A stretch of 64,000 nt of DNA from assembly GCF_947251865.1 (NCBI RefSeq), contig NZ_OX366394.1:62001-126000 (forward strand). Direction: 5' to 3'. A program made the position numbers and the translations under genes. The notes under the pieces were generated by a model. That model was not told the origin of the DNA, made no database searches, and worked only from the letters and a program-made list of their open reading frames with translations. This document shows, one piece after another, positions 9,405-18,896 of this stretch (position 1 is its first letter; every line of letters starts with the position of its first letter). The DNA is from Wolbachia endosymbiont (group B) of Protocalliphora azurea (GTDB lineage: Bacteria > Pseudomonadota > Alphaproteobacteria > Rickettsiales > Anaplasmataceae).

Positions 9405-10097
9405 ATGGCAATTTCATCACCACGAATCAATGTGATGCTTGATTCTGTACGCAGTGCCTCCAAGCAGCTTATACGTGATTTTAATGAATTGCAAATTTCA
9501 AGCGTTAAGTCAGCAGACTTTATCAATAAAACTTATTCAAAATCCAAGCAACTTATATACGATTGCTTGAAAAACTACAACCAGAACTATGACTTTATTT
9601 TTGAAGACGATGTGGGCCAAGATCTAAAAGACGGCGGTTATACTTGGTTTATTATGCCTATAGAAGGCAAGGAAAACCTTTTTAGTTGTATGGTTTATTT
9701 TGCAGTATCAGTTTGTCTCATTCATAAAAACAGAGTTGTAGCAGCTGTGATTGATGCTCCAGCCCTTAGAGAAACTTTCTGGGCAGAGGAAAAGAAAGGA
9801 GCTTTTCTTGAAGATTTCAAATCTCGCCATGTAAAAATGCGGATGAAAGCTCGTGAAGGGGGAATAATAGACATAAGTGGTAATTTGTTAAATAAATTAC
9901 CACTTGACAATAATAATCTACGCTCCCTTGGCTCAACGGTACTAGGTTTTGCATATCTTGCTGCCGGAAGATACAATGGAATAATTTACTCTGGAATTAA
10001 TAAATATAAAACTTCACTCGGTAGGCTTTTTCTGCAAGAAAGCGGTGGGAGATTAAGGGAAGATAACGCGCTTGTCATTGCTGGAGATATAAACTAA
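9405..10097 (+). CDS. Inositol-monophosphatase-like protein with degenerate active site
   Basis: The fold family is SuhB/inositol monophosphatase: WFIMPIEGKENLFSCMVYFAVSVCL aligns by eye with the family's W-I-D-P-(I/L)-D-G-T-x-N-F block (shown here only in part: WFIMPIEGKENLF), and GSTVLGFAYLAAGRYNG with the G-S-A-x-L-D-x-x-x-V-A-x-G-R block. The metal-binding aspartates of DPxDGT are replaced by M and E, the threonine by K, and the later LD aspartate by G. The E-D-D cluster in IFEDDVG may keep the first ligand. The fold is thus retained while magnesium chemistry is probably lost. It abuts efp with no gap, which points to a translation-linked or regulatory role, as proposed for SuhB in other bacteria. 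That role is inference. Confidence 0.75.
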   Translation: MAISSPRINVMLDSVRSASKQLIRDFNELQISSVKSADFINKTYSKSKQLIYDCLKNYNQNYDFIFEDDVGQDLKDGGYTWFIMPIEGKENLFSCMVYFAVSVCLIHKNRVVAAVIDAPALRETFWAEEKKGAFLEDFKSRHVKMRMKAREGGIIDISGNLLNKLPLDNNNLRSLGSTVLGFAYLAAGRYNGIIYSGINKYKTSLGRLFLQESGGRLREDNALVIAGDIN

Positions 10098-10377
10098 AGT
10101 TCATTCAAAAGAGCAAAAGTCACGTAGTGAAAATAATAAATGGTCTTACCTACCCCTCATTGCAGCAGGGTAGCAAAATAAGATAGACGAGAAAAGACAA
10201 CTATAGGAACAAATAGTCAGTGTGTGACAATGGCATCTAGTCCTTTTGCACAAAAAATGTTGTAAAGTAACTTAGTTGGATCCCAGTGTTAGCTACTTTC
10301 ATGACAAGAAATAAAGCACTGATTTTGTACATTAACCATGCTTTTAAATAGATACCTTATTCTTGGCAACTTTAAAC

Positions 10378-11592
10378 TCAACAACAGACACAAACAGATA
10401 ATTTCTCAAAAACTTTTACAAGAGATTTTGTTAAATGCTCTATCATTTCATTTGTATGGTAAGGCGTAGGAGTAATACGGAAGCGCTCAGTCCCCTTTGA
10501 AACTGTTGGGTAATTTATATGTTGTACATATATTCCATACTCATCAAATAACAATTTTGATGCTTTTTTGGACAACTCAGGATCGCCAATTATGATTGGA
10601 ATTATATGAGTTTCTGTTTGCATAAAATTCACTCCTGCATTTCTCAGTGAGTCTTTTACTTTCTCAACCACCTGCTTCTGCTTTTCTCTTTCAATGTTGC
10701 TTGATTTTAGATGCTCAACGCTTGCCTTTGCTGCTGCTGCTAAAACGGGCGACATAGCAGTAGTAAAAATAAATCCTGGGGCTGAACTTCTTATTACATC
10801 CACCAAGCTCTTTGAAGACGCTATATATCCACCCATCACTCCAAAAGCCTTTGATAATGTACCCTGAATAACAGTTATTCTATCCATCAAACCTTCTCTT
10901 TCTGCAATTCCGCCACCGCGCGGTCCATACATGCCAACTGCGTGTACCTCATCCAAATAGGTAATTGCATTATACTGATCTGCTAGATCACATATCGCTT
11001 CAAGCGGTGCTACATCACCATCCATTGAGTATACAGATTCAAGTGCTATTATTTTCGGCGTTTTTATATCTATAGACTTTAGCAACTGCTCTAAGTGATC
11101 AACATCATTATGCCTAAATATGTGCTTCGGTCTTTTTCCTGATTTTATACCTTCTATCATTGAAGAATGGTTTTTCTCATCTGAAAAAATTACCACGCCC
11201 GGAATAACAGACGATAAAGTACTAAGTGTAGTTTGGTTGGCAAGATAGCCACAAGCAAAAGTTAAAGCAGCTTCTTTTTGATGCAAGTCAGCCAAAGATT
11301 TCTCGAGCTCAACAACTTCCTTTGTTGTACCTGATATATTTCTTGTTCCTCCAGCACCAACAGATGAATTTTGAATAGCAGCAATGACACTATCGTTTTG
11401 TGACATTCCCAGATAATTATTACTGCACCAGACAATAACCTCTCTATTTCTTTCATAATCCATAATATAGGGAAGTTTGCCAGGTAATGACGCAAAATGC
11501 GTAAATTCACGATAGCGCCCTTCTTCTTTTATATCTTTGATTTTATTTAAGAATATTTTTTCGTAGTCTACCAAGTTTTTATCTATTAACAA
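10378..11592 (-). CDS. hemA: 5-aminolevulinate synthase
   Basis: This enzyme condenses glycine and succinyl-CoA to 5-aminolevulinate, the first committed step of heme synthesis by the alphaproteobacterial C4 route. Visible motifs are [24 protein letters not shown], the aspartate-containing [31 protein letters not shown], and the PLP lysine in [13 protein letters not shown]. The length of 404 matches the family. The start is a TTG at 11592 ([11 protein letters not shown]), since no in-frame ATG fits. The first 11 codons also occur as a decayed copy at 13546-13578, left by a duplication. Ferrochelatase at 43 kb is the terminal step of the same pathway. Confidence 0.95.
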   Translation of the reverse strand: MLIDKNLVDYEKIFLNKIKDIKEEGRYREFTHFASLPGKLPYIMDYERNREVIVWCSNNYLGMSQNDSVIAAIQNSSVGAGGTRNISGTTKEVVELEKSLADLHQKEAALTFACGYLANQTTLSTLSSVIPGVVIFSDEKNHSSMIEGIKSGKRPKHIFRHNDVDHLEQLLKSIDIKTPKIIALESVYSMDGDVAPLEAICDLADQYNAITYLDEVHAVGMYGPRGGGIAEREGLMDRITVIQGTLSKAFGVMGGYIASSKSLVDVIRSSAPGFIFTTAMSPVLAAAAKASVEHLKSSNIEREKQKQVVEKVKDSLRNAGVNFMQTETHIIPIIIGDPELSKKASKLLFDEYGIYVQHINYPTVSKGTERFRITPTPYHTNEMIEHLTKSLVKVFEKLSVCVCC

Positions 11593-11638
11593 TCAATATA
11601 ATTATAATAAATTATTAAATGATAGACTACTATATTTA

Positions 11639-13471
11639 TTACTTAGACTGACATTCTTCTGTCTGCATAACCTTTGTGACCTGATTATCCTCAACTAAGC
11701 TTTTAGGCCTATAGCAGTACGTAATTGTAGCTGCAATAAGACAACAAACTGCAACTGCTATTCCTATTGCTAACATTTCCAAGTAAACTGCAACAGCTGC
11801 TCCTAAGGCAATAACAGTTATTGCAAGCGCAGAAGCAGCTACGACATACTTTTTTGTGTTTTGTGGATCATTCTTTGAATTGCTTGGTACGGTTGCTGAA
11901 TAGCCTAAAGATGACATAAATTCCAAAAATCCCTTATTTCCTCGCTTTTTTGCCATATCTAAAGAGCTTCCTTTCAAAAGAGTATCTGATGGTTTATTAA
12001 TAATTGGATCGTTTTCTAAATACGGGCTTGTACCATTGTCTATTAGCAATTTTGCAGATTTTTTATGCCCTTCATTTATTTTTCGATTATAAGCTATAAC
12101 ATGTAGCGCAGTACCAATATCCCTACTTTGTGTATTAACATACTTTTTTTTATCTTTTGCTGCACCTATCAAAATGGCAACTACATCAGAATGACCATTA
12201 TCAGCAGCTAAGTGCAATGCAGTTTCACCATTATGATGTTGTAAATAAAGATCTGCCTTTTTTTTTAAAAGTAATTCCACCATTGCCGAATTACCTTCTG
12301 CAGAAGCATACATCAAAGGAGTAAGATTATATCGTTCTTTAGCATCAACTGTTGCGCCACGCTCTATTAGCAATTCTGCAACATCTGAATGTCCACTATA
12401 TGCTGCTTCATGTAAAGGAGTTACTCTGCTGCCTGTACTGCTTACTGAATTAACATTTGCGTCATTATCAAGTAAAAGCTTCACAAAATCTTTATGACCA
12501 CTCTTGGCAGCTAAATGAAGTGCAGTGTCACCACCTACTTTTGTTTTTGATTTAATCTCAATATTTGCACCACATTCTAGTAAATGCCTGCCAAGCTCAA
12601 CATTACCTTTTTGTGCTGCAACGTGTAAATGAATAAATCCATCATTATCATAATCTGTGAAACGTTCATTAATATCGTCTAGTAAACTTTCCCTACCAGC
12701 TTTTAATTCCTCAGAAATGATAAGTGTTACTTTACCATTTTCATACTCTACTTCACCATTATGAAATTTAAGTGTGAACTCTAAAATAGCATCAACCCTG
12801 CATATTTCCCTATTTGTATCAAGTTTCCTGACAGGCATACTTGGACAATACTGAACATTGAGAGAACCTTGGCTATTATATACAATACTTATCTTTCTAT
12901 CATTGGCATGAGGCAAGATTAGTTTATGCTTAGAGAATATAGGAGAGAGCTGCATTAACAAAGAGCCATCATACCCAGCTTGATTGCAACTAGTAATTAA
13001 CTCTTCCAGTATATAGTCATTTGGAACCTCTGCTTTAGCATGTTTAAAAATTTCCGTAAAAACATACTTTGCAAACAGACGTTTATCATCTCCCTCATTA
13101 TATTTATCATATAACCCTTTAATGAAACTATTATCTATAGTGCGATCATTGATTACAAAAAAATCCGTTCTATATAGGTCTTGATAAGCTGTGTTACCAG
13201 ACTTTACATCTTCATTATTCTCATCTGCCTTTACTTGACCCAGCAGAGATTGTGTTAGCTGAAATTCTAACGTAGTTACTGCACTAGATTTAGTATCAGA
13301 ATTATTAACGCCAGATTCCTCTTGACTTTCATTACCTGAATCCTCAGAACGACGGCGCTCTTTTTCCTCTCGTTCTAAAATTTCAAACCCTTCTTCAGTT
13401 CCCGAATCCCTAGAATCTGATTTCTTTAAAATTTTGTTTGATTCCTGTGATACAAAATCTGAACCTAACAT
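11639..13471 (-). CDS. ANK-repeat protein with C-terminal membrane segments, paralogue A
   Basis: This 610-residue protein has three parts. An acidic, serine-rich N-terminus is followed by a domain (about 75-270) shared almost word for word with the next gene; it includes the blocks LEFQLTQSLL, YDGSLLMQLSPIFSKHK and CRVDAILEFTLKF. About six ANK repeats run from ~280 to 500 (for example TALHLAAKSGHKDFVKLLLD and TPLHEAAYSGHSDVAELLIE). Two hydrophobic helices lie near 545-590, with a Cys-rich tip. The ATG at 13471 is preferred over a GTG four codons earlier, because AGGAA sits just before it and the paralogue aligns there. The function is unknown. ANK plus a membrane hairpin suggests a surface-exposed or exported host-interaction protein. 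Confidence 0.85.
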   Translation of the reverse strand: MLGSDFVSQESNKILKKSDSRDSGTEEGFEILEREEKERRRSEDSGNESQEESGVNNSDTKSSAVTTLEFQLTQSLLGQVKADENNEDVKSGNTAYQDLYRTDFFVINDRTIDNSFIKGLYDKYNEGDDKRLFAKYVFTEIFKHAKAEVPNDYILEELITSCNQAGYDGSLLMQLSPIFSKHKLILPHANDRKISIVYNSQGSLNVQYCPSMPVRKLDTNREICRVDAILEFTLKFHNGEVEYENGKVTLIISEELKAGRESLLDDINERFTDYDNDGFIHLHVAAQKGNVELGRHLLECGANIEIKSKTKVGGDTALHLAAKSGHKDFVKLLLDNDANVNSVSSTGSRVTPLHEAAYSGHSDVAELLIERGATVDAKERYNLTPLMYASAEGNSAMVELLLKKKADLYLQHHNGETALHLAADNGHSDVVAILIGAAKDKKKYVNTQSRDIGTALHVIAYNRKINEGHKKSAKLLIDNGTSPYLENDPIINKPSDTLLKGSSLDMAKKRGNKGFLEFMSSLGYSATVPSNSKNDPQNTKKYVVAASALAITVIALGAAVAVYLEMLAIGIAVAVCCLIAATITYCYRPKSLVEDNQVTKVMQTEECQSK

Positions 13472-13510
13472 GTTTTTCCTCACTAATTAGTAGCTAAGCT
13501 AAGTGTAGCA

Positions 13511-13543
13511 TTAAATGGCAATTTTGTCAACTTAGCAAGCATC
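13511..13543 (-). pseudogene. Remnant of htpG 3' end left by tandem duplication
   Basis: On the minus strand this stretch ends in a TAA and reads like the last ~10 codons of htpG (compare 16834-16865), with several substitutions. The leader between it and the ANK start (13472-13510) also resembles the htpG-ANK spacer at 16796-16833. It has no coding role now. Confidence 0.6.
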
Positions 13544-13545
13544 TC

Positions 13546-13578
13546 TTCGTAGTCTACCAAGTTTTTATCTATTAATAA
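13546..13578 (-). pseudogene. Remnant of hemA 5' end
   Basis: These 33 bases match hemA codons 1-11 (11560-11592) almost exactly. The start TTG has become TTA. The homology continues through the AT-rich spacer to about 13622, equivalent to 11593-11638. Together with the htpG remnant it marks the junction of a tandem duplication near 13544. Confidence 0.8.
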
Positions 13579-13621
13579 TCAATATAATTATAATAAATTA
13601 TTAAATAATAGACTACTATAT

Positions 13622-16600
13622 TTAGTATACAGACCTTTCCTTGAACACAATCTCTGCAGGCTCACCATTCTCAATTAAGCTTTTAGGTCTACAGCAGTAT
13701 GTAACTGTAGCTGCAATAAGACAACAAGCTGCAACTGCTATTCCTACCGCTAACATTTCCAAGTAAACTGCAACAGCCACCCCTGAAACAATACCGGCTA
13801 TTGCAAGCGCAGAAGCAGCTACAACATACTTCTTTGTATTTTGTGGATTTTTTTTGAGGCCACTTTTGCTGCTTTGCTCATTAATTCTTGGCAATTCTGT
13901 TTTTGGCTGTCCATTTCCGTTAGCAACTTGTTCTACATGCTCAGTAGGTTGATTAACGTTAATATCATTATTAACATCTTCAATTTCAATCGAAAGAAAT
14001 TCATCTTCATCATCACTTGTTAATTCTACTCTTAAAGTACAAGGAACAGAATTACTAGAAACAGTACCATTAGCTGTTGCTTCAGCTTCCACTGTGTCAA
14101 TTACAGATATTCTTGTTTCATGACCTTCTTCACTAATTTTTTCAAATGGAGAATTACTATTAGAGTCTGAGGAAGTTCCGGCAGAGCAATCACTTTTATT
14201 ACCTTCAAGTTTAGAAAAATCATCCTCCTCAGAACTCAGTGATGGTGAGCTTTCTTTAGACTCTACCAAAGGAGCTTCTTGGCTACTTGCAGCAGCTTCT
14301 ACATTGTTGTCTACTGGTAATGTAGCAGCAGTGTGCTTGAGCTCATTTTCAAGAAATAGTATTATTTGTTCAAGAGCCTCTTTTTGCTCACCCTCTTCCA
14401 AATTTGTAATTTTGTCATTTGCTTGGTCCAAGAGCTTCTGTACAGTAGGTTCATATGTGCTGACTTCTAATTTCTTTAATAAATGTATCAAACGAGTAAG
14501 ATTGATTCTATCGACAGCATTAGACAATTTTTCTCCTATAATTTTTTCATTTCCAGGCATTTTACCCTCCTCACAATTATTACCTATAGCTTCTTCTATT
14601 GAAGCCTCTTCATTATTCATAATATTCTCTACTTTATCAACAATGTTTCTTTGCGGCTGTTGATTATCAATATTTTTGGATTCTGGATCTTTTTTAATAT
14701 TTAAATGCAAAGGTGTTTTATCATCTAAACCTTCAAGAAATTTTGTGATTTTTGATTCACTAGAAGATTTTTCCCTGTTTTCTTCCCTTACCAAATATAA
14801 ACTTTTCGTTCCTACCAGATCTAAAGCTGTTTTGCCATCTCTATCTTGAATGTTCCAATCAGCTCCCTTGTTTACAAGTAATTTTACTATTTCAAATTTA
14901 TCATGGTAAGCAGCCCAATGTAAAGCTGTTCTGCCATGCCTCTCATCTTGAATATCAATCTCAGCGCCATTTCCAATAAGCAAGCCCATTAATTCTAAAT
15001 TATTACGTGCCACAGCCCAATGCAAAGGTGCAATTCCAGAATTATCTATACTATTAATATCAACAACTTTACGATTAACAATTACCTCTGCCGCTTTACT
15101 TTCAGGAGCTAAGTGTATAGCATAGTGCAAAAGTTTAGATGAAAAAATAATTCTACCTTCAGCCTCAGTATTCTTAAACCTATTTAGTATCACTTCCACG
15201 CATTTCTGATTACCAACAAAAGATGCCCTTTCAAGTTTTTTACATATATCATCCAAAAACATAGTATGATTCGGCTTATCCAAATGCTCTAATAAAAACT
15301 TAATATAGCATTGTCCACCAACACCAATAAGTGGCCTATCGAGCTCTTCATCTTGCGTAAATAATATACTTTTATGCGTTTCTGCATATCTTTCCACAAG
15401 CGTATCATTAGCTGCAATGGCTAGTAGTGAAAGCTCTTTTACTGAATAATTATAATAACCATTTGTTTCATCATAGCTATTATTCAACAGCACATTGTGC
15501 ATATGATCAGTCAAATTAAGCTGTTGAGAGCAAAAATCCTTCAAATTACCACAATTTAAATCAGTAATAAATCTATCGCTTTCCTCTATATTATTTATAG
15601 TTTTATCTAAATCTGCATAATCACCATAATTTTTTGCTTTATTTATAACGTCTATTAATCCATCAAAGGTTAAATTTTTAGGGGTAATGGTAAATTCTTC
15701 TTCATTATGCCTTGGTTCTATATTAACCTGATCTTGAGGCCAAAATAACTCTGTTGCTACAACTGCTGTAACTTCTGCAACACCTACCAATACATTCGCA
15801 ACATTACCTAAAATGCCTGGATCAGTAACTACTTTGTTTGCTACTTCACTACTATCAGATGAACTCTCAGTAATAGACAAGTCTTCAGCAGCAAATGACT
15901 TAGGTCCTTCATTCATATTTTTCTCAAGAGTCTCTGTAATTCTATTATCCTCATCTTCGAAATGCCTATTTATTTCATCTAACAAACTTTTGCCATCAAC
16001 TTTGTAATTCTCTAATTGTTCAGGAATAGCAAGTGTTACTTTGCCGTTTTCATACTCTACCTTACTATCTCGAAACTTAAGGGTGAACTCTAAAATAGCA
16101 TCAACCCTGCATATTTCCTTATTTGTATCAAGTTCTCTAACAGGCATACTTGGACAATACTGAATATTGAGAGAACCTTGGCTATTATATACAATACTTA
16201 TCTTTCTATCGTTGGCATGAGGCAAGCTTAGTTTATGCTTAGAGAATATAGGAGAGAGCTGCATTAACAAAGAGCCATCATACCCAGCCTGATTGCAATT
16301 AGTAATTAACTCTTCTAATATATTGTCATTTGGAGTTTCTGCCTTAGCATATTTAAACATTTCTGTGAAAACTTGCTTAGCAAACAGGCGGTAATTTGCA
16401 TTTTCACTCGAAATTAAGTGATTGTGCTGGCAATATAACTCGTGAACATACGCTTTGCTTATTGTTTGCCCATTAATTACAAAATCCATTCTTTCCAAAT
16501 CAAGTTGTGCTTGCTTGCCAGAATTTGCATTCCTATTATTCTCACCTGCCTTTACTTGACTTAGCAAAGATTGTGTTAGCTGAAATTCCAATTCAATTGC

Positions 16601-16795
16601 TCTGTTAGTATTTTGTCCTTCCTCAACCTCTGAACAATTGCCTGAATCTCCAGAATGACGATGCTCCTTAATTTCTTCTTGTTCTAAAACTTCAAATTCT
16701 TCTTCAGCACCTGAATCTCTGGAATGGCGACGCTCCCTTTCTTCTGCAGTATCTACTGCTGGCGGCATGAGCCCACCAAGTAAATTCCACCCCAT
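13622..16795 (-). CDS. ANK-repeat protein with C-terminal membrane segments, paralogue B
   Basis: This is the larger sister (1057 residues) of the preceding ANK gene. The N-terminal region is the same (CNQAGYDGSLLMQLSPIF, CRVDAILEFTLKF), and so is the C-terminal membrane hairpin (KYVVAASALAIAG...VAVYLEMLAVGIAVA, residues ~985-1035). The middle differs. It has a long unique segment (about 300-600) and only about three clear ANK repeats near 590-680 (APLHWAVARNNLELMGLLIG, TALHWAAYHDKFEIVKLLVN). A low-complexity acidic, Ser-rich linker (about 690-980) follows. The ATG at 16795 is preceded by GGGGG. The gene lies 38 bases downstream of htpG. It is probably a membrane-associated effector-like protein, but its function is unknown. 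Confidence 0.85.
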   Translation of the reverse strand: MGWNLLGGLMPPAVDTAEERERRHSRDSGAEEEFEVLEQEEIKEHRHSGDSGNCSEVEEGQNTNRAIELEFQLTQSLLSQVKAGENNRNANSGKQAQLDLERMDFVINGQTISKAYVHELYCQHNHLISSENANYRLFAKQVFTEMFKYAKAETPNDNILEELITNCNQAGYDGSLLMQLSPIFSKHKLSLPHANDRKISIVYNSQGSLNIQYCPSMPVRELDTNKEICRVDAILEFTLKFRDSKVEYENGKVTLAIPEQLENYKVDGKSLLDEINRHFEDEDNRITETLEKNMNEGPKSFAAEDLSITESSSDSSEVANKVVTDPGILGNVANVLVGVAEVTAVVATELFWPQDQVNIEPRHNEEEFTITPKNLTFDGLIDVINKAKNYGDYADLDKTINNIEESDRFITDLNCGNLKDFCSQQLNLTDHMHNVLLNNSYDETNGYYNYSVKELSLLAIAANDTLVERYAETHKSILFTQDEELDRPLIGVGGQCYIKFLLEHLDKPNHTMFLDDICKKLERASFVGNQKCVEVILNRFKNTEAEGRIIFSSKLLHYAIHLAPESKAAEVIVNRKVVDINSIDNSGIAPLHWAVARNNLELMGLLIGNGAEIDIQDERHGRTALHWAAYHDKFEIVKLLVNKGADWNIQDRDGKTALDLVGTKSLYLVREENREKSSSESKITKFLEGLDDKTPLHLNIKKDPESKNIDNQQPQRNIVDKVENIMNNEEASIEEAIGNNCEEGKMPGNEKIIGEKLSNAVDRINLTRLIHLLKKLEVSTYEPTVQKLLDQANDKITNLEEGEQKEALEQIILFLENELKHTAATLPVDNNVEAAASSQEAPLVESKESSPSLSSEEDDFSKLEGNKSDCSAGTSSDSNSNSPFEKISEEGHETRISVIDTVEAEATANGTVSSNSVPCTLRVELTSDDEDEFLSIEIEDVNNDINVNQPTEHVEQVANGNGQPKTELPRINEQSSKSGLKKNPQNTKKYVVAASALAIAGIVSGVAVAVYLEMLAVGIAVAACCLIAATVTYCCRPKSLIENGEPAEIVFKERSVY

Positions 16796-16833
16796 GTTTT
16801 ACCCCCTAATTATTAGCTAAACTAAGTATAGCA

Positions 16834-18738
16834 TTAAATAGAAATTTTGCCAAGCAAGTTATTGAGCCTTTTAGCAAATAGACTTACGTCTTCCATCTCT
16901 TCACCTTCCACTATACAAGCTTGATAGAACAATAAGTAAATCATATCTCCAAGTGTTGGATTTTCACCATTTTTAGCGTGAGATTCCATTATGTTTCTTA
17001 TCAAAGGATGCTTAATGTTAATTTCAAGTACTTTTGGCGTGCGGTAATTTAGCTGCTTCTGTTCACGTAAAAAACGCTCCATACGGAGATCCATAGTTCC
17101 TTCATCAACTGCTAGACACACAGGACTATCGGTTAATTTCTTAGAGATCTTTACACTTTTTACTAAGCTTCCAAGAACCTTGGTGAAGTATTCGAGTATA
17201 GAATCCGCGTTTTCTTCGCTTTTGTTTTCATCTGATTTATTTTCTTCATCTTTCTTGCCTTCTTCTGAAGAAAATTTTTCTAAATCAACATCAGCGCGGG
17301 TAACAGACTTAAATTTTTGATCTTTATATTCATGAATCACGCTAGTCCAGAAATCATCAACTGGATCAACAAATAGAAGCACTTCCAATCCTTTGCTGAC
17401 GAATCCTTCAAGTTGTGGACTGTTTTTTACTGAATCGAGACTATTACCTGTGAGATAGTAGATATGTTCCTGTTCAGGCTTCATTCTGCTTATATAATCA
17501 TCAATGCTAACTAGCTTACCATCACTGGTGCTATGAAATCTGCAAATGGAAAGCAATGCTTCTCTTTCATCAGTTGGCATAGCTTCGCAAAGACCTTCTT
17601 TTAACACCGCACCAAAATTGCCCCAGAATTTTGTATATTCCTCTAAATTCTCTTTTGCTTTTTTGCCGAGCTCTGATATTATGCGCTTAGTTAAAGATTT
17701 CCTAATCTGCTCAACAACGCGATTGTTCTGCAGTGTTTCTCTGCTGATATTGAGAGGCAAATCCGGTGAATCAACCACACCTTTCAAAAAACGCAAGTAC
17801 TGCGGTATAATCTGCACATTATCTTCAGTGATAAACACTTTATTTACATACAATTTTACAGAGCAGCGTCTATCTGGATGAAATAAATCAAAAGGCTTGA
17901 TAGAAGGAACATAAAGCAAGTTCGTATACTCTATTGCACCTTCATTTTTATTATGAAATATCATCCAAGGCTCACCGCCCACATGTGCAACACCACGGAA
18001 GAAGTCGTTGTGCTCTTCTGGAGTAACGTCATTTTTTGGCTTAGTCCAAATTGCAGCTTTGCTATTTAATTTTTCACTTTTTCCTTCTTCATTTACAAAC
18101 TCAACGGGAAAATTTATGTGGTCAGAGTAAGTAGTAACGATGTTTTCAATACGGAATTTGTCTAAAAATTCGCTTTCTTCAGGACGCATGATGAGCGTAA
18201 TTTTTGTGCCACGAGAGATTTGACCATCTAATTTGCTGATTGAATACTCTCCATCTCCTTTAGATTTCCACACCCAAGACTCTTCTTCTCCGGCTTTCCT
18301 TGATTCTACTATAACTTCTGAAGCAACCATGAAGCTTGAATAAAAACCAACACCAAACTTTCCAATCAGCTCTACAGCTTGGCTCGAATCTTTATTATTC
18401 TTAATTGCATCCAAGAATTTTTGCGTACCAGAACTTGCAATCGTGCCAAGATTATCTATTAAATCTTGCCTGTTCATTCCAATTCCATTATCGGTTATAT
18501 ACAGCTCATTCTTATCTTTATTGGAGCTAATAGTAATCTTCAACTCATCACTTGAATCTAATAAATCAGCATTTAATTGTGATTCATAGCGCAATTTATC
18601 ACATGCATCTGATGCATTTGATATTAACTCACGCAAGAAAATATCCTTATTAGTATAAAGTGAATGAATTACTATATTTAGTACTTTGCCTACTTCAGCG
18701 TCAAATTTTAAACTTTCAGTTTCTTGTATGTTGTGCAT
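16834..18738 (-). CDS. htpG: Chaperone HtpG (Hsp90)
   Basis: This is a cytosolic ATP-dependent Hsp90-family chaperone. The N-terminal GHKL ATPase has the signatures [31 protein letters not shown] and [14 protein letters not shown]. The middle domain carries [24 protein letters not shown] and [12 protein letters not shown] charged [15 protein letters not shown] linker precedes the C-terminal dimerisation domain. The length of about 634 is typical. An upstream in-frame ATG (18750) would add MELK. The internal ATG at 18738 is chosen because a GGAG lies eight bases before it and [12 protein letters not shown] begins the conserved part. Its 3' end was copied in the ANK duplication. Confidence 0.96.
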   Translation of the reverse strand: MHNIQETESLKFDAEVGKVLNIVIHSLYTNKDIFLRELISNASDACDKLRYESQLNADLLDSSDELKITISSNKDKNELYITDNGIGMNRQDLIDNLGTIASSGTQKFLDAIKNNKDSSQAVELIGKFGVGFYSSFMVASEVIVESRKAGEEESWVWKSKGDGEYSISKLDGQISRGTKITLIMRPEESEFLDKFRIENIVTTYSDHINFPVEFVNEEGKSEKLNSKAAIWTKPKNDVTPEEHNDFFRGVAHVGGEPWMIFHNKNEGAIEYTNLLYVPSIKPFDLFHPDRRCSVKLYVNKVFITEDNVQIIPQYLRFLKGVVDSPDLPLNISRETLQNNRVVEQIRKSLTKRIISELGKKAKENLEEYTKFWGNFGAVLKEGLCEAMPTDEREALLSICRFHSTSDGKLVSIDDYISRMKPEQEHIYYLTGNSLDSVKNSPQLEGFVSKGLEVLLFVDPVDDFWTSVIHEYKDQKFKSVTRADVDLEKFSSEEGKKDEENKSDENKSEENADSILEYFTKVLGSLVKSVKISKKLTDSPVCLAVDEGTMDLRMERFLREQKQLNYRTPKVLEINIKHPLIRNIMESHAKNGENPTLGDMIYLLFYQACIVEGEEMEDVSLFAKRLNNLLGKISI

Positions 18739-18769
18739 TTTGAGCTCCATTATTAGCCTACTACTCTAA

Positions 18770-18800
18770 TAATTTAAGTATTGCACTGCGATCTTTCAAG
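18770..18800 (-). promoter_or_regulatory. Possible heat-shock (RpoH-type) promoter of htpG
   Basis: On the minus strand CTTGAA (18795-18800) lies about 60 bases before the htpG start, followed after 11-13 bases by a CAATACTTAA stretch. The CTTGAA box fits alphaproteobacterial RpoH promoters, but the -10 match is weak. Confidence 0.3.
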
Positions 18801-18896
18801 GTCACACATGCTAAAATTTATGTGGGCCAACTTATGGTTCCAATGCTAAACTGGAATAAGTACAACCATTGTGTCATGCAAATTAAGAAGAAAGTG

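Noticed and set aside
10098..10377. Gap after the phosphatase-like gene examined for tRNA or small RNA
   Set aside because: No cloverleaf or TTCGA loop was seen. It only holds a partial GGATCCCAGTG repeat near 10280.
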